From Brachypterus glaber (Eukaryota > Arthropoda > Insecta > Coleoptera > Kateretidae): DNA of 64,000 nt. The notes beneath the pieces were generated by a model. The model saw only the letters and a program-made list of their open reading frames with translations. It ran no database searches and was not told the origin of the DNA. Below, piece by piece: positions 1 to 10,712 of this stretch. The stretch is taken from NCBI GenBank assembly GCA_958510825.1, contig OY294049.1, forward strand, positions 38,468,774 through 38,532,773, given 5' to 3'. Both the position numbers and the translations under genes were made by a program. Numbering within the stretch: position 1 is the first letter of the stretch; each line of letters opens with the position of its first letter.

Positions 1-699
1 TTTAAAATTATGTATATCTTACGGAACTACAACCGGATAATAATATACAGTGCGAATGTAAAGTGCCGAACAGTTTGAAAAGAAAATACTCTTCGTTTGA
101 AGCCACGCCTCTGTTAGAGTTGTGCGCGATAAGCCCATGTGTTTGCAACAGCTCGGTGGCCAGTGAAACCCACACAGCTTTCTTGCATTTTACTCATCGC
201 TAATGCCAGTTTTGCATTAAAAAGTGTTCGGCACTTTATAATCGAACGGTATGTTATGCCTTTTACTCAACTGAAGAATTTAAAATGTTTAATTTTAGTA
301 ATTATCTATAATTTTTTTTTTAAAATAATGTAAGATACAAAATCTTAACCGGAAATAACTAAATTCTACAAAAACCCAATTGACCTGGCAAAAATCAAAA
401 CAAAACTCCCTTATCTTCGAACCATCGTAGATTTTACTGAATGGTCAAACTTTTACTACCAGATCCTCAAAAACCGAGACTAATTTTATTTATTAGACGC
501 AGACAAGCCACTTGACCGTACCAGAGGATATGCTAGGAAAACAAATGAAGGCTGGTATAAACTGTCATAACAGATGATGAGGAAACGAGGTGGGTCGGGT
601 TTCATTTTTACAAGTGGTAATTTATAGGATATTTAGGGGACTATTATGTCTCAATTACAAAAATGAATGGTTATAATTTTAAAATCATTTTTATTATTA
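1..699. other. AT-rich stretch, no gene seen
   Basis: I see no credible exon. A block of about 45 bp at 548-600 (AAGGCTGGTATA, then ACAGATGAT and AGGTGGGTC) recurs imperfectly in the same orientation at 1918-1962, so at least part of this stretch is a dispersed repeat. Confidence 0.5.
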
Positions 700-1235
700 T
701 TTACACGTAGAATAGTAATTATATAACAAGGTAGAGAAGGCCTTTTTCACAGCCAAGTGTATTATATCCCCAGATGCATAGCATCGAGGGATATAAGAGT
801 GCGAGGCTAAAATAGTCTTCTCTACCGTGTTTACATATTTTTTTCATTACAAGGGCATTTATTATTATTATTAATCAAGCATTTTTATATCAATAATAAA
901 GCAAAATGTTTGCTGGATCCTAACTGTACGCGAAAAAACAAGTAGCCTTTGAAATCGACATTTTTAAAAACAAATGAATAAATTAATTTATTATCTTTAG
1001 AAAATGACAGGGTCAGTTGCTTTTATATATTTTTAAAATGTGTGAAAACATATGGGTAAGTATTTATATAATAAATAATGTGTTATATTGTAGTATTATT
1101 AATTATTGTAATGTTTACTATGTAAATTTTTTATCCAATGGCAAAATATTTTTAAATTTTGCCGAACAGAAATTATAAGCAATGTCATGTCTTTGCAATT
1201 CAAGGAAAATCTAGTGACAGTTATCAAAAGTCCAG
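700..1235 (+). repeat. Dispersed repeat, inverted copy at 5050-5545
   Basis: The terminal block (TAATAGTAATTATATAAC, then AGGTAGAGAAG) and most of the following 450 bp match the reverse complement of 5050-5545. Shared landmarks are AACAAGTAGCCTTTGAAATC, AAATGTGTGAAAACAT and ATTATAAGCAATG. The terminal block also recurs near 35445-35515 on the minus strand. I find no coding frame. It is probably a non-autonomous mobile element of unknown superfamily; the second copy sits inside another element. Confidence 0.6.
733..832. repeat. Hairpin with CpG-containing tip
   Basis: GGTAGAGAAG near 733 pairs with CTTCTCTACC near 822. An inner pair ATATCCC/GGGATAT surrounds a tip containing GCATAGCATCGAG. 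This resembles the other hairpins of the window in having A/T-rich arms and a more GC-rich tip. Confidence 0.55.
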
Positions 1236-2227
1236 TCAAATAATGTAAATTACAATAAATGTACACGGGCTGCAACTCGACGTTCAGCGCCTACTACCCT
1301 AACAAAATATTTATAAAATTGCATAATATCTAAATCTTGTGGAGAATTTCAAGAGCTACAAGTTTGCTAATAACCACTTTTATCCTCCGATGAATAATTT
1401 GGCTGAAAATTCGAAAAAAACAATTTTACCCCCCATTTTTGAATATTTATAACTTGATTGTTATTATTATTTTAAAAATATTATCCAAACAAAAATTGTT
1501 GGAAATTTTCTCCTTAACAAGATTGGTTATATGCATTTTTATCGTAAGATGCATATTTAGCGAGATAACCGTACTCACCCCTAAAGTTCACCCCTTACGC
1601 AAATCAATCGGTGAAAAACTAACAGGAGTGTTATGTTACTATCCACTACTACCCTTTAAAATATCAGCCCCTGTACATTTATTAAAATTTAACATAGGAA
1701 TTTCTCGTTATTTGGCTGGATTATAACACAGAATCATTATTTATTTTATTATCAAAATTATTTTTTTCACACAATTAAAACAGTAATAATTAAAAAAAAT
1801 AGCAGGGGGCGATATGGGGGTTATTTCGGTAATTTTTCCCCAAAACAACAGCAGTTGGCGCCCAACAACAAAATTTGAGTTTTAATATTTTAATAAAATA
1901 TTCTAAAATAGTAAGTAAAGGCTGGTATAGTCTTATAACAGATGATAGGAGGTGGGTCAACTTGTAATAAAAATTTATTGTTTTTCATTGTTTAAGTTTT
2001 TGGTCGACATTACATCTTATTGATAGAATAAAATACTAATGATAGTGTCATCTTTTCTTGGATTAACAGATTAACTTTTGGGTGTTAAATCGTACTGGCG
2101 CCATATCAAAGGTTGTCAAAATTACATAAATACAAATGTGTTTTTCGTTTTATAAAAAATAAACATTACGATTATTTTCTTAGGAGGTCAAAATCCTGTC
2201 CTATATAAATAAATGAATGTATTTTGG
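1236..2227. other. AT-rich stretch with one PBS-like motif
   Basis: No gene recognised. The motif TGGCGCCCAAC at 1856-1866 is complementary to the 3' end of tRNA-Lys and may mark a decayed LTR junction. The open frame at 1439-1726 is AT-rich, starts at a non-ATG codon and shows no domain. Confidence 0.4.
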
Positions 2228-2235
2228 AAAGCAAG

Positions 2236-2497
2236 CAACGAACTAACTAACGAACGAACTAACTCTTCTCTCTAGAATAGGCATTTCATTTGTGAAAACT
2301 GACAAAAACGTAGCCAACATATACATTTGTCTGTCTTACTTTCACAGCTTTGTTCTAACAGAGACAACAATATACTGGTAATTGTTATTGTTCAGTCCTG
2401 AATATATCTACTATTTGTTTACAAACAAACCGAGATGTTGGCGATACTTTATATTAACGGTATGCGTATTCTAGAGAGAAGAGTTGTTAGTTCGTTG
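2236..2497 (+). mobile_element. hAT-type MITE, CAACGAAC family, copy 1
   Basis: A 262-bp non-autonomous element. The left end starts CAACGAACTAAC and the right end finishes GTTAGTTCGTTG. The flanks are AAAGCAAG (2228-2235) and TAAGCAAG (2498-2505), an 8-bp target duplication with one mismatch, as for hAT transposition. The inner sequence (CTAGAATAGGCATTTCATT, and CAAACCGAGATGTTGGCGAT) is shared with copies at 3783-4034, 45547-45773 and 50626-50883. The left end carries an expanded ACTAACGA tandem. Confidence 0.85.
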
Positions 2498-2505
2498 TAA
2501 GCAAG

Positions 2506-3183
2506 CCACAATGTAGATATAGATATAAATTCATGAGTTTTAAACTTTTTTATGTATATTTTGTTTCTAAATTTTTCACAAAAAAAATCTTTGAGTGGCT
2601 ACCTAATAAAATATGTTCTCGTTTTATCTGGTCCTAAAATCAATCATTGCCGATTGTTTTTTCCATTTTATTCCCTTCATAAAGGAAATTTAAATCACGT
2701 TCAGTATACACGAATGCCTGGGCACACTGCCCCCCAATAAAAATAAGTTGAACCAGAAATATGGAAAAAACGGAATACGTTACATTGTAGCCACAGGTAT
2801 ATAGCTGTTTACCATAAAATCGAAGCTTTCACACCTTGTAAAATAATGTTTACGAGACACAAAATATTATGTCAATCACTTTTTGACAATAATTTGGATC
2901 CACAATTTAAGGTATGACATGAATACTTTTTAACACAATACAAATTATATATCATTATTTAGGATTATTATTTAGCAAGAAAAGTTTATAATTGCGCATA
3001 TCACAGTAATATATTTAATTTCTTGTATAAGATATCCAAACGTTCAAGTATTACGTAACACAAAATTTGGCCATTTTTGACCCCCAGCCCCCCTCTGTAA
3101 CGCGGCGTAACGTTTTCAGTGCAGACATGTAGGTACAATGTGACCTAGTTAGTTTTTTTTTCGTATTTCTAGTTCATTTTTTT
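2506..3183. other. AT-rich stretch, no feature seen
   Basis: No exon, RNA gene or clear repeat recognised. The open frame at 2552-2740 has no ATG at its 5' end that I would trust and no domain. Confidence 0.4.
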
Positions 3184-3213
3184 TTTGGGCACCGTGTCGG
3201 GTGGTGTTTCCCC

Positions 3214-3233
3214 GAGCCCCACGTTTGGCGCCA
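3214..3233 (-). other. tRNA-Lys-type primer-binding site relic
   Basis: On the minus strand the sequence reads TGGCGCCAAACGTGGGGCTC, a 19/20 complement of the 3' end of tRNA-Lys(CUU). This is the PBS class used by gypsy/Ty3 LTR retrotransposons. Here it would mark an element whose LTR lies at higher coordinates. Confidence 0.6.
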
Positions 3234-3735
3234 ACAGTGAATCTCCGCTATTTACCACAAATGTAAAATTAGCTTACTAATGAACTAATTTATGGTAGAA
3301 TTTCGTACGTGTCGGTCAAACGTAAAGTGTCTGCCGTGCATGGCCAATATCTCTAGGTGTCAGAGTTTCGTTTGGTGTTTATGGTGGTTGTGAGATGCGA
3401 CCGGACTAGACGGCCGATAAGTAAGGCGCCGACTGAAGAATGCTGTCCGACGGTTTGTGTCGCCTCACCTCGACCCGTAATCCTCCATGGATTCTGTATA
3501 CTACCAAAGGGTGCTTTTGTCCTGAGGAAGACTTTCTATAAGGGATTAACTTTTCCAATTTTCCGTCATCGGAAAGAATCCCGTACATATCTTATCATCT
3601 TTAATCGTATAGAAAACATTTTAGAGAAAGAAGAAAAGAACTAGTTTCTAGGTTACCTATATTCATAAATTTTGAACAAGTAAATAAATAAAAAATCGTT
3701 AAAACCCATTATATTATCAAAGATTTGGCAACAGT
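3234..3735 (-). mobile_element. Possible solo or truncated LTR
   Basis: Inferred only from the adjacent PBS. The LTR would run on the minus strand from about 3735, where CACTGTTG occurs, to 3234, where CACTGTTG occurs again just before the PBS. The region is more GC-rich than its surroundings. Frames at 3357-3644 (+) and 3406-3588 (-) show no known domain, so I treat them as incidental. No second LTR is seen nearby. Confidence 0.35.
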
Positions 3736-3782
3736 GGACCACTCGACACACGCAATTATTAGCGCGATTTATAAATTGACTC

Positions 3783-4034
3783 CAACGAACTAATAACTCT
3801 TATTTCTAGAATACGCATACCGTTAAAATAAAATATCGCCAACATCTCGGTTTGTTTATAAACAAATAGTAGGTATATTCAGGCCTGAACAATAACAGTT
3901 ACTAGTAACTGGTATTGTTGTCTCTGTTAGAACAAAGATGTGCGAGTAAGACAGACGAATGTTTATGTTGCCGACGTTTTTGTCAGTTTTAACGAATGAA
4001 ATGCCTATTCTAGAGAAAACTTATTAGTTCGTTG
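3783..4034 (-). mobile_element. hAT-type MITE, CAACGAAC family, copy 2
   Basis: A 252-bp copy in the opposite orientation to copy 1, starting CAACGAACTAATAACTC and ending TTATTAGTTCGTTG. It is flanked by a perfect 8-bp duplication, ATTGACTC, at 3775-3782 and 4035-4042. This copy fixes the family as hAT-like. Confidence 0.92.
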
Positions 4035-4042
4035 ATTGACTC

Positions 4043-4761
4043 TTACTTGTTGCGATGTTGCCGTATCCTGCATTTATTAGTGTAAGAATTCGAAATTAAA
4101 ATATTTAAACAAGTATGTTCCGGGAAATTTTAAGAGCATTTTGGGAGAATAAGTATACATTATATAAGTGTACAAAATCTTATTATTTTGCATTTTTAGC
4201 CCAAAATTCGTAAAATTTTGTAAGTTTGAAAAACGTCTTTTCTGAAAGATTCTAAATTGTGATTTAAGAGACAAGTTAGTCCAGAAAAGACGTAATTTCA
4301 TGCCATATAAACAATTCTTTAGATATCCAGATTTGATATATTTTTTTGAAAAATTCATAATAATTAATATTTGTTGAAAACTTAAAAATATATATATATT
4401 TGTTGAAAACTTAAAAAAGTGAAATTATTACTATCTTGTCAGAAAATTATAATCATAAATGTAGTATTCCCAAAATAATGGTCTTAAATGGCATTAAACA
4501 AACGGGGTTCTTTTTTATAAGGCAGTACTGGCGTCTCATTTAACGCCCATGCAATAGTGTTAGGGGTCAATAAATCATAAAAACAAATATTACGAAAATT
4601 TTGAAGGATGGTTTTGACTATGTTGAATATTTCCAATATAATGTTCTGAATTTTCAAAGAGTTGGGATATCTGTTCATAGTTTTTATTTTGGTATATTTG
4701 GTATATTATATAAAAATATATTTATCAAATGCCTAAATATTTTTTGATCAATTTTTACATA
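4043..4761. other. AT-rich stretch with a short tandem duplication
   Basis: No gene seen. ATTTGTTGAAAACTTAAAAA occurs twice in tandem at about 4369-4420. The minus-strand open frames at 4077-4358 and 4484-4678 are lysine/asparagine-rich low-complexity translations without domains. Confidence 0.4.
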
Positions 4762-5701
4762 CAGGGTGATTAATAACTGGCATGCCAAAATTTAAAAGGT
4801 GGTTCTACATCCAAAAACATGAATGTTCAAAAACTAGAGGCGAAAAAGTTTTGGGCAAAAAGTTCCCCCTATTTTGCAGGCCCCTGTTTAAAGGAAGATA
4901 GCCTTTATTAATGTAGGGGCATGTGCAAAAATTCTTTTTCCGCTACTAGCTTAAGAACATACCATTATTTATCATGTTTTCAGACTGTGAAATCAATTTT
5001 CTTCACCTATAGCAATAGTAATTTTTTCTCTCCTAGTAGGAGTAAATTTTATAAATTGATATCTGCCACTTGATTTTCCTTGAACTGCAAATACATGTCA
5101 TTGCTTATAATTTTTAATGGACAAAATGCAACAATATTTTGCCATTGGATAAAAATTGAGCATGGCAAATATTATAAATGAATTAATTATAATAGAATGT
5201 AACATATTATTCAGTAAATAAACAACTTACCGATGTTTTCACACATTTTAAAAATATCAAAATGCCACCCACTAGAACTGTCAACTTTCAGTGAATAAAT
5301 CAATTTATTCATTTGTTTTCAGAAATGGCGATTTCAAAGGCTACTTGTTTTTGCGCGGTTAATTAAGATCCAGCAAACATTTTAGTTTATTATTGATATA
5401 ATAAGAATAAATGCGATAGTAGTGAAAAAAATAATATATAAACCACGGCAGAGAAGACTATTATAGCCTCGCACTCTTAAATTTAATACGCTGGGTTATA
5501 AAAAAATGTCTTTTTTACCTTGGTATATAATTACTATTACTGTGTTTGACAAGATTTCAGGGGTATTAAAAAAACTTCTTTTTAGGCGCACCTTTAGGAG
5601 GGCCTTAGATCCCTTAGGGCCCATTTTCGGACCAACCTTTTCATATTTTAGGATTTAGAATCACCTTTTAAATTTTGGCATGCCAGTTATTGATCACCCT
5701 G
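4762..5701. mobile_element. TA-type fold-back element, CAGGGTGATCA family, copy 1
   Basis: A 940-bp element flanked by TA (4760-4761 and 5702-5703). The inverted ends are at least 50 bp long: CAGGGTGATTAATAACTGGC on the left and the complement of GCCAGTTATTGATCACCCTG on the right, followed by the shared GGTG(A/G)TTCTA. TA duplications with CAG...CTG ends fit Tc1/mariner-type MITEs. The interior at 5050-5545 is a different repeat, matching 700-1235 inverted, so this copy is a nest. Other members: 27478-28206, 54876-55549 and one end at 13322-13470. Confidence 0.85.
5050..5545 (-). repeat. Dispersed repeat nested in the 4.76-kb element
   Basis: Reverse-complement copy of 700-1235. It carries the same ATATTTTTAAAATGTGTGAAAACAT core and ends at about 5545 with the AGTAATTATATA block. 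It lies inside the fold-back element and so is probably the younger insertion. Confidence 0.55.
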
Positions 5702-6234
5702 TACACATATTATTGCATTACTATACTTGTTGCAAAATTGCATACATTTTATATGATACAAACCAAGTCAAACGTGGGCAAAAGGCAAATATCCTACGCC
5801 TATTTGAGCAAAAAAAAAATATTACAGGTCCTGATAAGATTTGCATAAAATTATAATTTATATTAAAAAGTGAAAACAGTTTGTCGAGCAGTTTGTAGTA
5901 TTTTTTGGTCTATCATTTTCAACGTTAGTGACATTAACAAAAGCCATCAAGAAATCTATAAGTGTACATTGTATAATTATTGTTGTAAATTAGTGGCGAT
6001 AAAAATTTAAATAAAAAAACTATAACTGTTTAGTTAATGTTGCGATATCAGACCGATTAAGAACCCACGTTTTTCTATTACACGAAAACAGAAGCGTAAC
6101 TTTAAACAGTAAACTTAAACAATTTACAGCAAAATTTTATTCAACTCATTTGCATTATTTACGATAGAAAACATTGTCAACGTTACGTTGATTTATTAAA
6201 ATTTAAATTAGCTTTGGTTTTTAACATACACTGA
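5702..6234. other. AT-rich stretch, no feature seen
   Basis: No exon, RNA or repeat boundary recognised between the TA-type element and the jockey-like fragment. Confidence 0.4.
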
Positions 6235-6266
6235 TAGACTGGTTTGGAAGAACTGCACTTAGATAA

Positions 6267-6530
6267 CTTGTAGGGGTCCTCACGGGCCACTGCAAGCTAA
6301 GGAAGCACCTGTCAACAATGCGGATTCTAGAGAGTCCCATATGCCCAGAGTGCGGAGAGGATGAAACATCCTCTCATTACTTAGCCGAGTGTGTCAGATA
6401 CGACAGGATCAGGTTGCAAGTCTTTGAAACTCAAAGACTCAACCAAGAAGAACTAAGAGATCTCCCCTGGGCCAATATCCTGACCTTTATTGAAAGGACG
6501 GGCAGGTTCAAGGAGAGATCAAATTATTAA
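6267..6530 (+). pseudogene. C-terminal end of a jockey-like non-LTR retrotransposon polyprotein
   Basis: A 5'-truncated retrotransposon 3' end. The frame opens after a TAA at 6264 and reads VGVLTGHCKLRKHLSTMRI, the conserved LTGH...L..HL segment at the end of the RNase H/C-terminal region of jockey-like elements. A Cys-His knuckle, CPECGEDETSSHYLAEC, follows, and the frame closes at 6530. The endonuclease, reverse transcriptase and most of RNase H are missing, so this copy cannot be autonomous. Truncation at the 5' end is the usual result of target-primed reverse transcription. The frame itself is intact and GC-richer than its flanks, suggesting a fairly recent insertion. The exact clade (jockey, R1 or relatives) cannot be settled from this fragment. 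Confidence 0.85.
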
Positions 6531-6627
6531 ATGGCTGGGATTGCCTGGAGTGACAAAAAGGGCCAGAAATGGCCTAGTTGTCCGGCTTTGGCCAACCCAA
6601 AAATTTACTACTACTAACTACTACCAC
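6531..6627 (+). mobile_element. 3' UTR and ACT-rich tail of the jockey-like fragment
   Basis: About 75 bp after the stop codon ends in a TACTACTAACTACTACC microsatellite rather than poly(A). A short tandem tail is typical of several non-LTR clades and marks the 3' end of the insertion. Confidence 0.6.
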
Positions 6628-7025
6628 ACTGATAGAAAAATCTAAAAATAGTACAACCAAACGTTGTTGTAACAACTTTGAGGTAAATAATACAATTTTT
6701 ACGATTATTCTAAAACATTATAACGTTATATTAAATACACTATTCGTATTATTTAATAATACAACAACGTTGTTGTCACTATAATAGTGTTTTGAGGAAG
6801 GATGATTAATAAAGATGGCGACGATCAGCTGATTCTAATAAATGTTTTACCAAAATATTGGAAGTAGGCATTTTGGGCTAAAATTTTTATGTGCATAAGT
6901 ATACCCAACGATAAGCATGTACATATACATGTAATTACATGTTATATGTAGTTTCTATGTCCACATCAATAAATTTAAAATACATAACATAAAATTTGCA
7001 AACGCAGTAGAGAGCCGACGCTTAC
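6628..7025. other. AT-rich stretch with a CAACGTTGTTG inverted pair
   Basis: AACGTTGTTGT near 6660 and ACAACAACGTTGTTGT near 6762 bracket about 110 bp and could form a weak fold-back. No gene seen. Confidence 0.35.
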
Positions 7026-7158
7026 CAGGCTCAGCTAGCCAGTCGGGCGGACGGGTCAGGTGAATTGCCTGCGGTTTGAAGCGAGGATCGTGACGTAGGA
7101 AGGAGCGGCAATCCGAACCTGCGGATTTGCAAGCCACTCCTAACAGTTTGCTGTTGTA
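7026..7158 (-). other. GC-rich, exon-like block
   Basis: In a very AT-rich setting this block is near half G+C. On the minus strand it is bounded by acceptor-like TTTACAACAG (ending near 7159) and a good donor, CCTG/GTAAGC, at 7026/7025. One frame is open throughout and reads KLLGVACKSAGSDC through HLTRPPDWLAEPG. I do not recognise the protein. The same frame runs on into the putative intron as low-complexity sequence. It could be a real internal exon, a non-coding exon or a tRNA-derived repeat (it contains GGTTCGGATTGCC, slightly like a T-arm). No partner exon was found. Confidence 0.3.
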
Positions 7159-8462
7159 AATCAAAATCTGCACTCGTTTGTAAATACCAAACGTTTACTT
7201 TTTTGTTGTTACGGCTCTGTTATATATACCTAAATATTTTAACCTATATTTATTAATTTTTTTAATTTTTAAAATTTAACAGGTTTACCACAAGTATTTC
7301 CAATCGCCAATGAATGTAGTAGCTATTTCATATGCATATTTAATAAAATTTAAAAATAGATATTTATTTAATTAATTGACAAATGATTGAAAAAAAAAGA
7401 TATTTAGTAGATACCAGCTATAGCGTCAAGATGGTAAATAACAGCTAAGCTGATTTAATAAAATGAAAGTGCTTTAAAATGCAGTAAACCCAAGAAGCTT
7501 CCATGTTTAAAGCGTATGTCAAAGAGAACGGACTGCTATATACAGGGTGAACTACAAGTACATGCCACGAAATTATATGGATTTAAGGTTAATTTACATT
7601 AGGGGGTGTGTATTATTATATAGTATAGATACTAGTTTTTTCCTAGTAAATATTTATATTATACATACGCAAGAATGCTGGTGAATGGACAAATAGACAG
7701 ACAGACAAATCAAAATACACTTTTAAATTTCTTTGTCAAACTATTGGACAGAAATTATTCATCTGATAAATACTTTAACACGTAATTAGTAACATGTTTG
7801 TTTTACCTCGTACTATTCTACTTAATTAAGCACCCCCTAAGTCCAGGGCTTGTGTGGGCTAGTAGTAGAGGGAACCACCGGCTTTTTACTAACTTTTGAA
7901 CCAATTTATATATCCGCCACATGTTTATTATCCTTATCTTATTAAAATATACCTGCATTGTTGGATTTCAATTTCCGTAAGTTTTTCGGGATGACGATAA
8001 GTCGTCATATTGTCTGTTTTTGTAATTTTGGGTGCCAACTTGTCTGAAAAGTAGTATATCTTAAGTATATAGATTAAATTTATATTTTTATCAGCACTTT
8101 ACCCTGAAGTTATTACAAAAAACGAATATCACGTTCTATTTTCGAGCAGTTCCTATTTTTGTTTACTATTAAATTGAAAATAAAAATATGCATTATCAAT
8201 TATTTTTTTCCAGTAATTGGTTTAGACGCTAATTATATTTTACTGCCTTCAAAGGAAAACTTCGTTAATTTTTGCAATTATTTTTAATTAATCGTTATAA
8301 TAATCGAAACTTTTGAATTATGTTTGTAGTAAACTACCAATTATTTTTTATTTTTTTAACATAATTATATTTTGCAAAACCTACGTCTTACTAAACTAAA
8401 CTTAACTTATCAGCAAAAAAATATACTTCCTATGTAAAGTAAAAGTTTCTCCTTTCTCTATT
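7159..8462. other. AT-rich stretch, no gene seen
   Basis: A single TIR-like TACAGGGTGA sits at 7551, resembling the ends of the TA-type family, but no partner end is visible. A short AGACAGACAGACAAATC run occurs near 7692. Confidence 0.4.
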
Positions 8463-8600
8463 ATAGTATATTATTTACCAAGTGAGAGAAGTTTAACATT
8501 TTTGACCTGCGTCAAATTGCGGGATGAGCGCGCTAGCGCGAAGCCCGCAAGACGCGGTCTAAAATGTTAAATCTTCACTCACGTGGAAAATATAGTATTT
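8463..8600. repeat. Fold-back with a CpG-rich tip
   Basis: Arms GTGAGAGAAGTTTAACATTT near 8483 and AAATGTTAAATCTTCACTCAC near 8562 pair, with a second stem GCGGG/CCCGC around a tip containing GAGCGCGCTAGCGCGAAG. The flanks are TATAGTATATTA on the left and ATATAGTATTT on the right, the same TAGTATA motif seen at several other hairpins here. Confidence 0.75.
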
Positions 8601-8809
8601 TTTTCACTACTAGTACAATTAATTAGCTATTTATTTATTTTACTAAAATTTAATGAAAAAGCTTTAAATTTAAAATATCACGCTGGCCGTTCGCGGTCAT
8701 TAAAAAACAAATGAATAACTTGAAATTTCTGGCAGAAATTTTCTGGTGATTTGCTAAAATTATTAAGTTAGAAAGTGTTTCCGTGTTAATTGTAATAAAA
8801 TATATAAAA
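8601..8809. promoter_or_regulatory. Possible leader upstream of the 8810 ORF
   Basis: AT-rich sequence leading to AAAAATGG, a good insect start context. No TATA box or initiator stands out. Listed only because of the ORF that follows. Confidence 0.2.
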
Positions 8810-8926
8810 ATGGAAAGTGAAATGCAAAGTGATGATTCTGGTACTCCCCCAGAAATAAGGGCAGGCGAAAACTGTGAGGGAGAATCTGTTGCCTCAAAAA
8901 TCAATATATGGGGGTTGTACCTCTAG
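8810..8926 (+). CDS. Candidate first coding exon, acidic N-terminus
   Basis: An ATG in strong context (AAAAATGGAA) opens a 38-codon frame beginning MESEMQSDDSGTPPEIRAGE and continuing NCEGESVASK before low-complexity sequence and a TAG. The first 30 residues are Ser/Glu/Asp-rich and hydrophilic, unlike random translations of this AT-rich DNA, which give Ile/Leu/Phe/Lys. Such acidic starts are common for DNA-binding proteins and transposases. No clear splice donor follows residue 30, so it may be the remnant of a gene or element whose body is gone. I do not recognise the family. Confidence 0.3.
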   Translation: MESEMQSDDSGTPPEIRAGENCEGESVASKINIWGLYL

Positions 8927-9398
8927 TAATCTATGATCCTTACGGTAATATATGGGTTGTATAATCTATGGTTGAATATGATGGACCAATGATTTTCACT
9001 TTTTGAAGTGTTTTTTTGTAAAACATTTTTTATAGGTGCTAATTTAGTTAATATTTTTTAATTTATCATGCAATAAATAAATTTGGTGCCAAAGACACTT
9101 GTAAATAGCAATGTGATTTAATAATTAAGTGAAACGTCAGATGCCAAAACAGCTGAATAAAAATTCATTATTAACCATGGTGCAATTTCATTATTTTTAG
9201 AACCTCTGATGTCATAGGTAGAGAAATAATATTTCTACCAATGAAAAGAACAGTAATAAAGATGTGCTTTTAGGCTGGTAGTGAAAAAAAATTATTTCCT
9301 CTTTTATAAGATTCATAAAATATTTTTTTTTTAATTAGTTCAAAATATAAAAAAAAATAATTTTCGTGTGTCCGAAGAAAGTGTAAAGTGTAATTTCG
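8927..9398. other. AT-rich stretch, no feature seen
   Basis: No exon or repeat boundary recognised before the target duplication of the next element. Confidence 0.4.
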
Positions 9399-9479
9399 GT
9401 GTTTTTCGAGGTGTCCCGCAATAGGTTTTGGGTGCGTCGTCTCCTTCAAAATCGGAAGTCTTTTGCAATATTTCGAAAG

Positions 9480-9650
9480 ATTTCCTAAGACTTCCTATAA
9501 TTTTCAAAAACTTCCCGGACTTCTCAAAGATTTCCTAAGACTTCTTACGACTTCCTGAGATTTCCTAAGACTTCTTACGACTTCCTGAGATTTCCTAAGA
9601 CTTCTTACGACTTCCTGAGATTTCCTGAGACTTCCTCCGACTTCCCAAAG
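9480..9650 (+). repeat. Minisatellite, left copy
   Basis: About six units of 10-30 bp built from GACTTCCTGAGA and TTTCCTAAGACTTCTTAC. Three near-identical 30-bp units run from 9536 to about 9625. Confidence 0.8.
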
Positions 9651-10059
9651 ATTTATAGTGACTTCCTAAAGACTTCTAACAACTTTTTGCAATTCTAGGC
9701 ATGCGTGATTTTTAAATTTAGCCCGCGAATTTTTTACTTATTGTTAAAGTTAGTTTTCGGATCAGATTATTTTATAAGGAATTAATTTAATAATAATAAT
9801 TATAATTATCATAATTATTATCACGGATAATGATTTACAGTGCCCGGGCAATTGCAAGCTATTATTATTCATCTTTTGTCATCTTTTTTAACTTTTATCA
9901 TAGATTTACTAGCTTTGCGTTCTTGTGGAGTGGGGTCAGCCGTCTTGCAGCTGCTTCTTATCAATGCACTGCAGTGCTGAATTTATGCCCGCTTTTGCCC
10001 GAGGTATGATGATCATTCTGTGACTAAGTAAAAACATGAAACAATCGGTTTATATTGTT

Positions 10060-10170
10060 TTCCGAAAATAGCAGTTCTGAATTGGTTCGGAACGTGCGCA
10101 GTTGCCATTGACAACTGCCCAGTTGCAACTGCACCAGTTCCGAACCAGTTTAGAACTGAGATTTTCGACA
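10060..10170. repeat. Nested hairpin inside the element
   Basis: CAGTTCTGAATTGGTTCGG pairs with CCGAACCAGTTTAGAACTG. Between them GCAGTTGCCATTGACAACTG and further CAGTTGCAACTG make inner palindromes. Confidence 0.75.
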
Positions 10171-10564
10171 AAAAAACAAACCCAATGAATTCGTTCACAA
10201 AGTACATAAAGGGTTTAGGTGGGGTCGAATACAGCGTTACACCATGTAGAATTTATTGAGAAATTATAAGAAACTGCGTTACGAGGTAGGAAGAGGTTAC
10301 CTCTGGCCAAATTTTGCTTAAGTTATGGTAGAAACTTGGGCAGACATTTATTTTTTTGTGTAATAAAACTATATCTCCTATTTATTTAAAAGTTTAATTA
10401 TTTATATTTATAGTTTAGTATAAAATATAAAGTCCAAACGATCACTTTCTCGCGAAATAGACAAAATGAAGTGTGCTGCCGATATGCCGAAAACCACGCC
10501 ACTTACACGGCGCGTGTGGAGGGGGTAAATTACACCGTGTTTTCCAAGTATTTTTATTAAAATA

Positions 10565-10712
10565 ACGACTAAAGACTTCCCAGACTTCCTGAGACTTCTC
10601 AAAGACTTCCCGGACTTTCTGAGATTTCCTAGTGACTTCCTACACTTCCTGAGACTTCTCAAAAACTTCCCGGACTTCCTGAGACTTCCTAGAGACTTCC
10701 CAGACTTTCTTG
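10565..10712 (+). repeat. Minisatellite, right copy
   Basis: The same word set as the left copy (CCCGGACTTCCTGAGACTTC, TCAAAGACTTCC) in the same orientation, near the right end of the element. Confidence 0.8.

Noticed and set aside
3357..3644. 95-codon plus ORF
   Set aside because: Starts at a non-ATG codon in the putative minus-strand LTR and shows no domain.
7081..7130. tRNA-like GGTTCGGATTGCC on the minus strand
   Set aside because: No acceptor stem or anticodon arm can be assembled around it.
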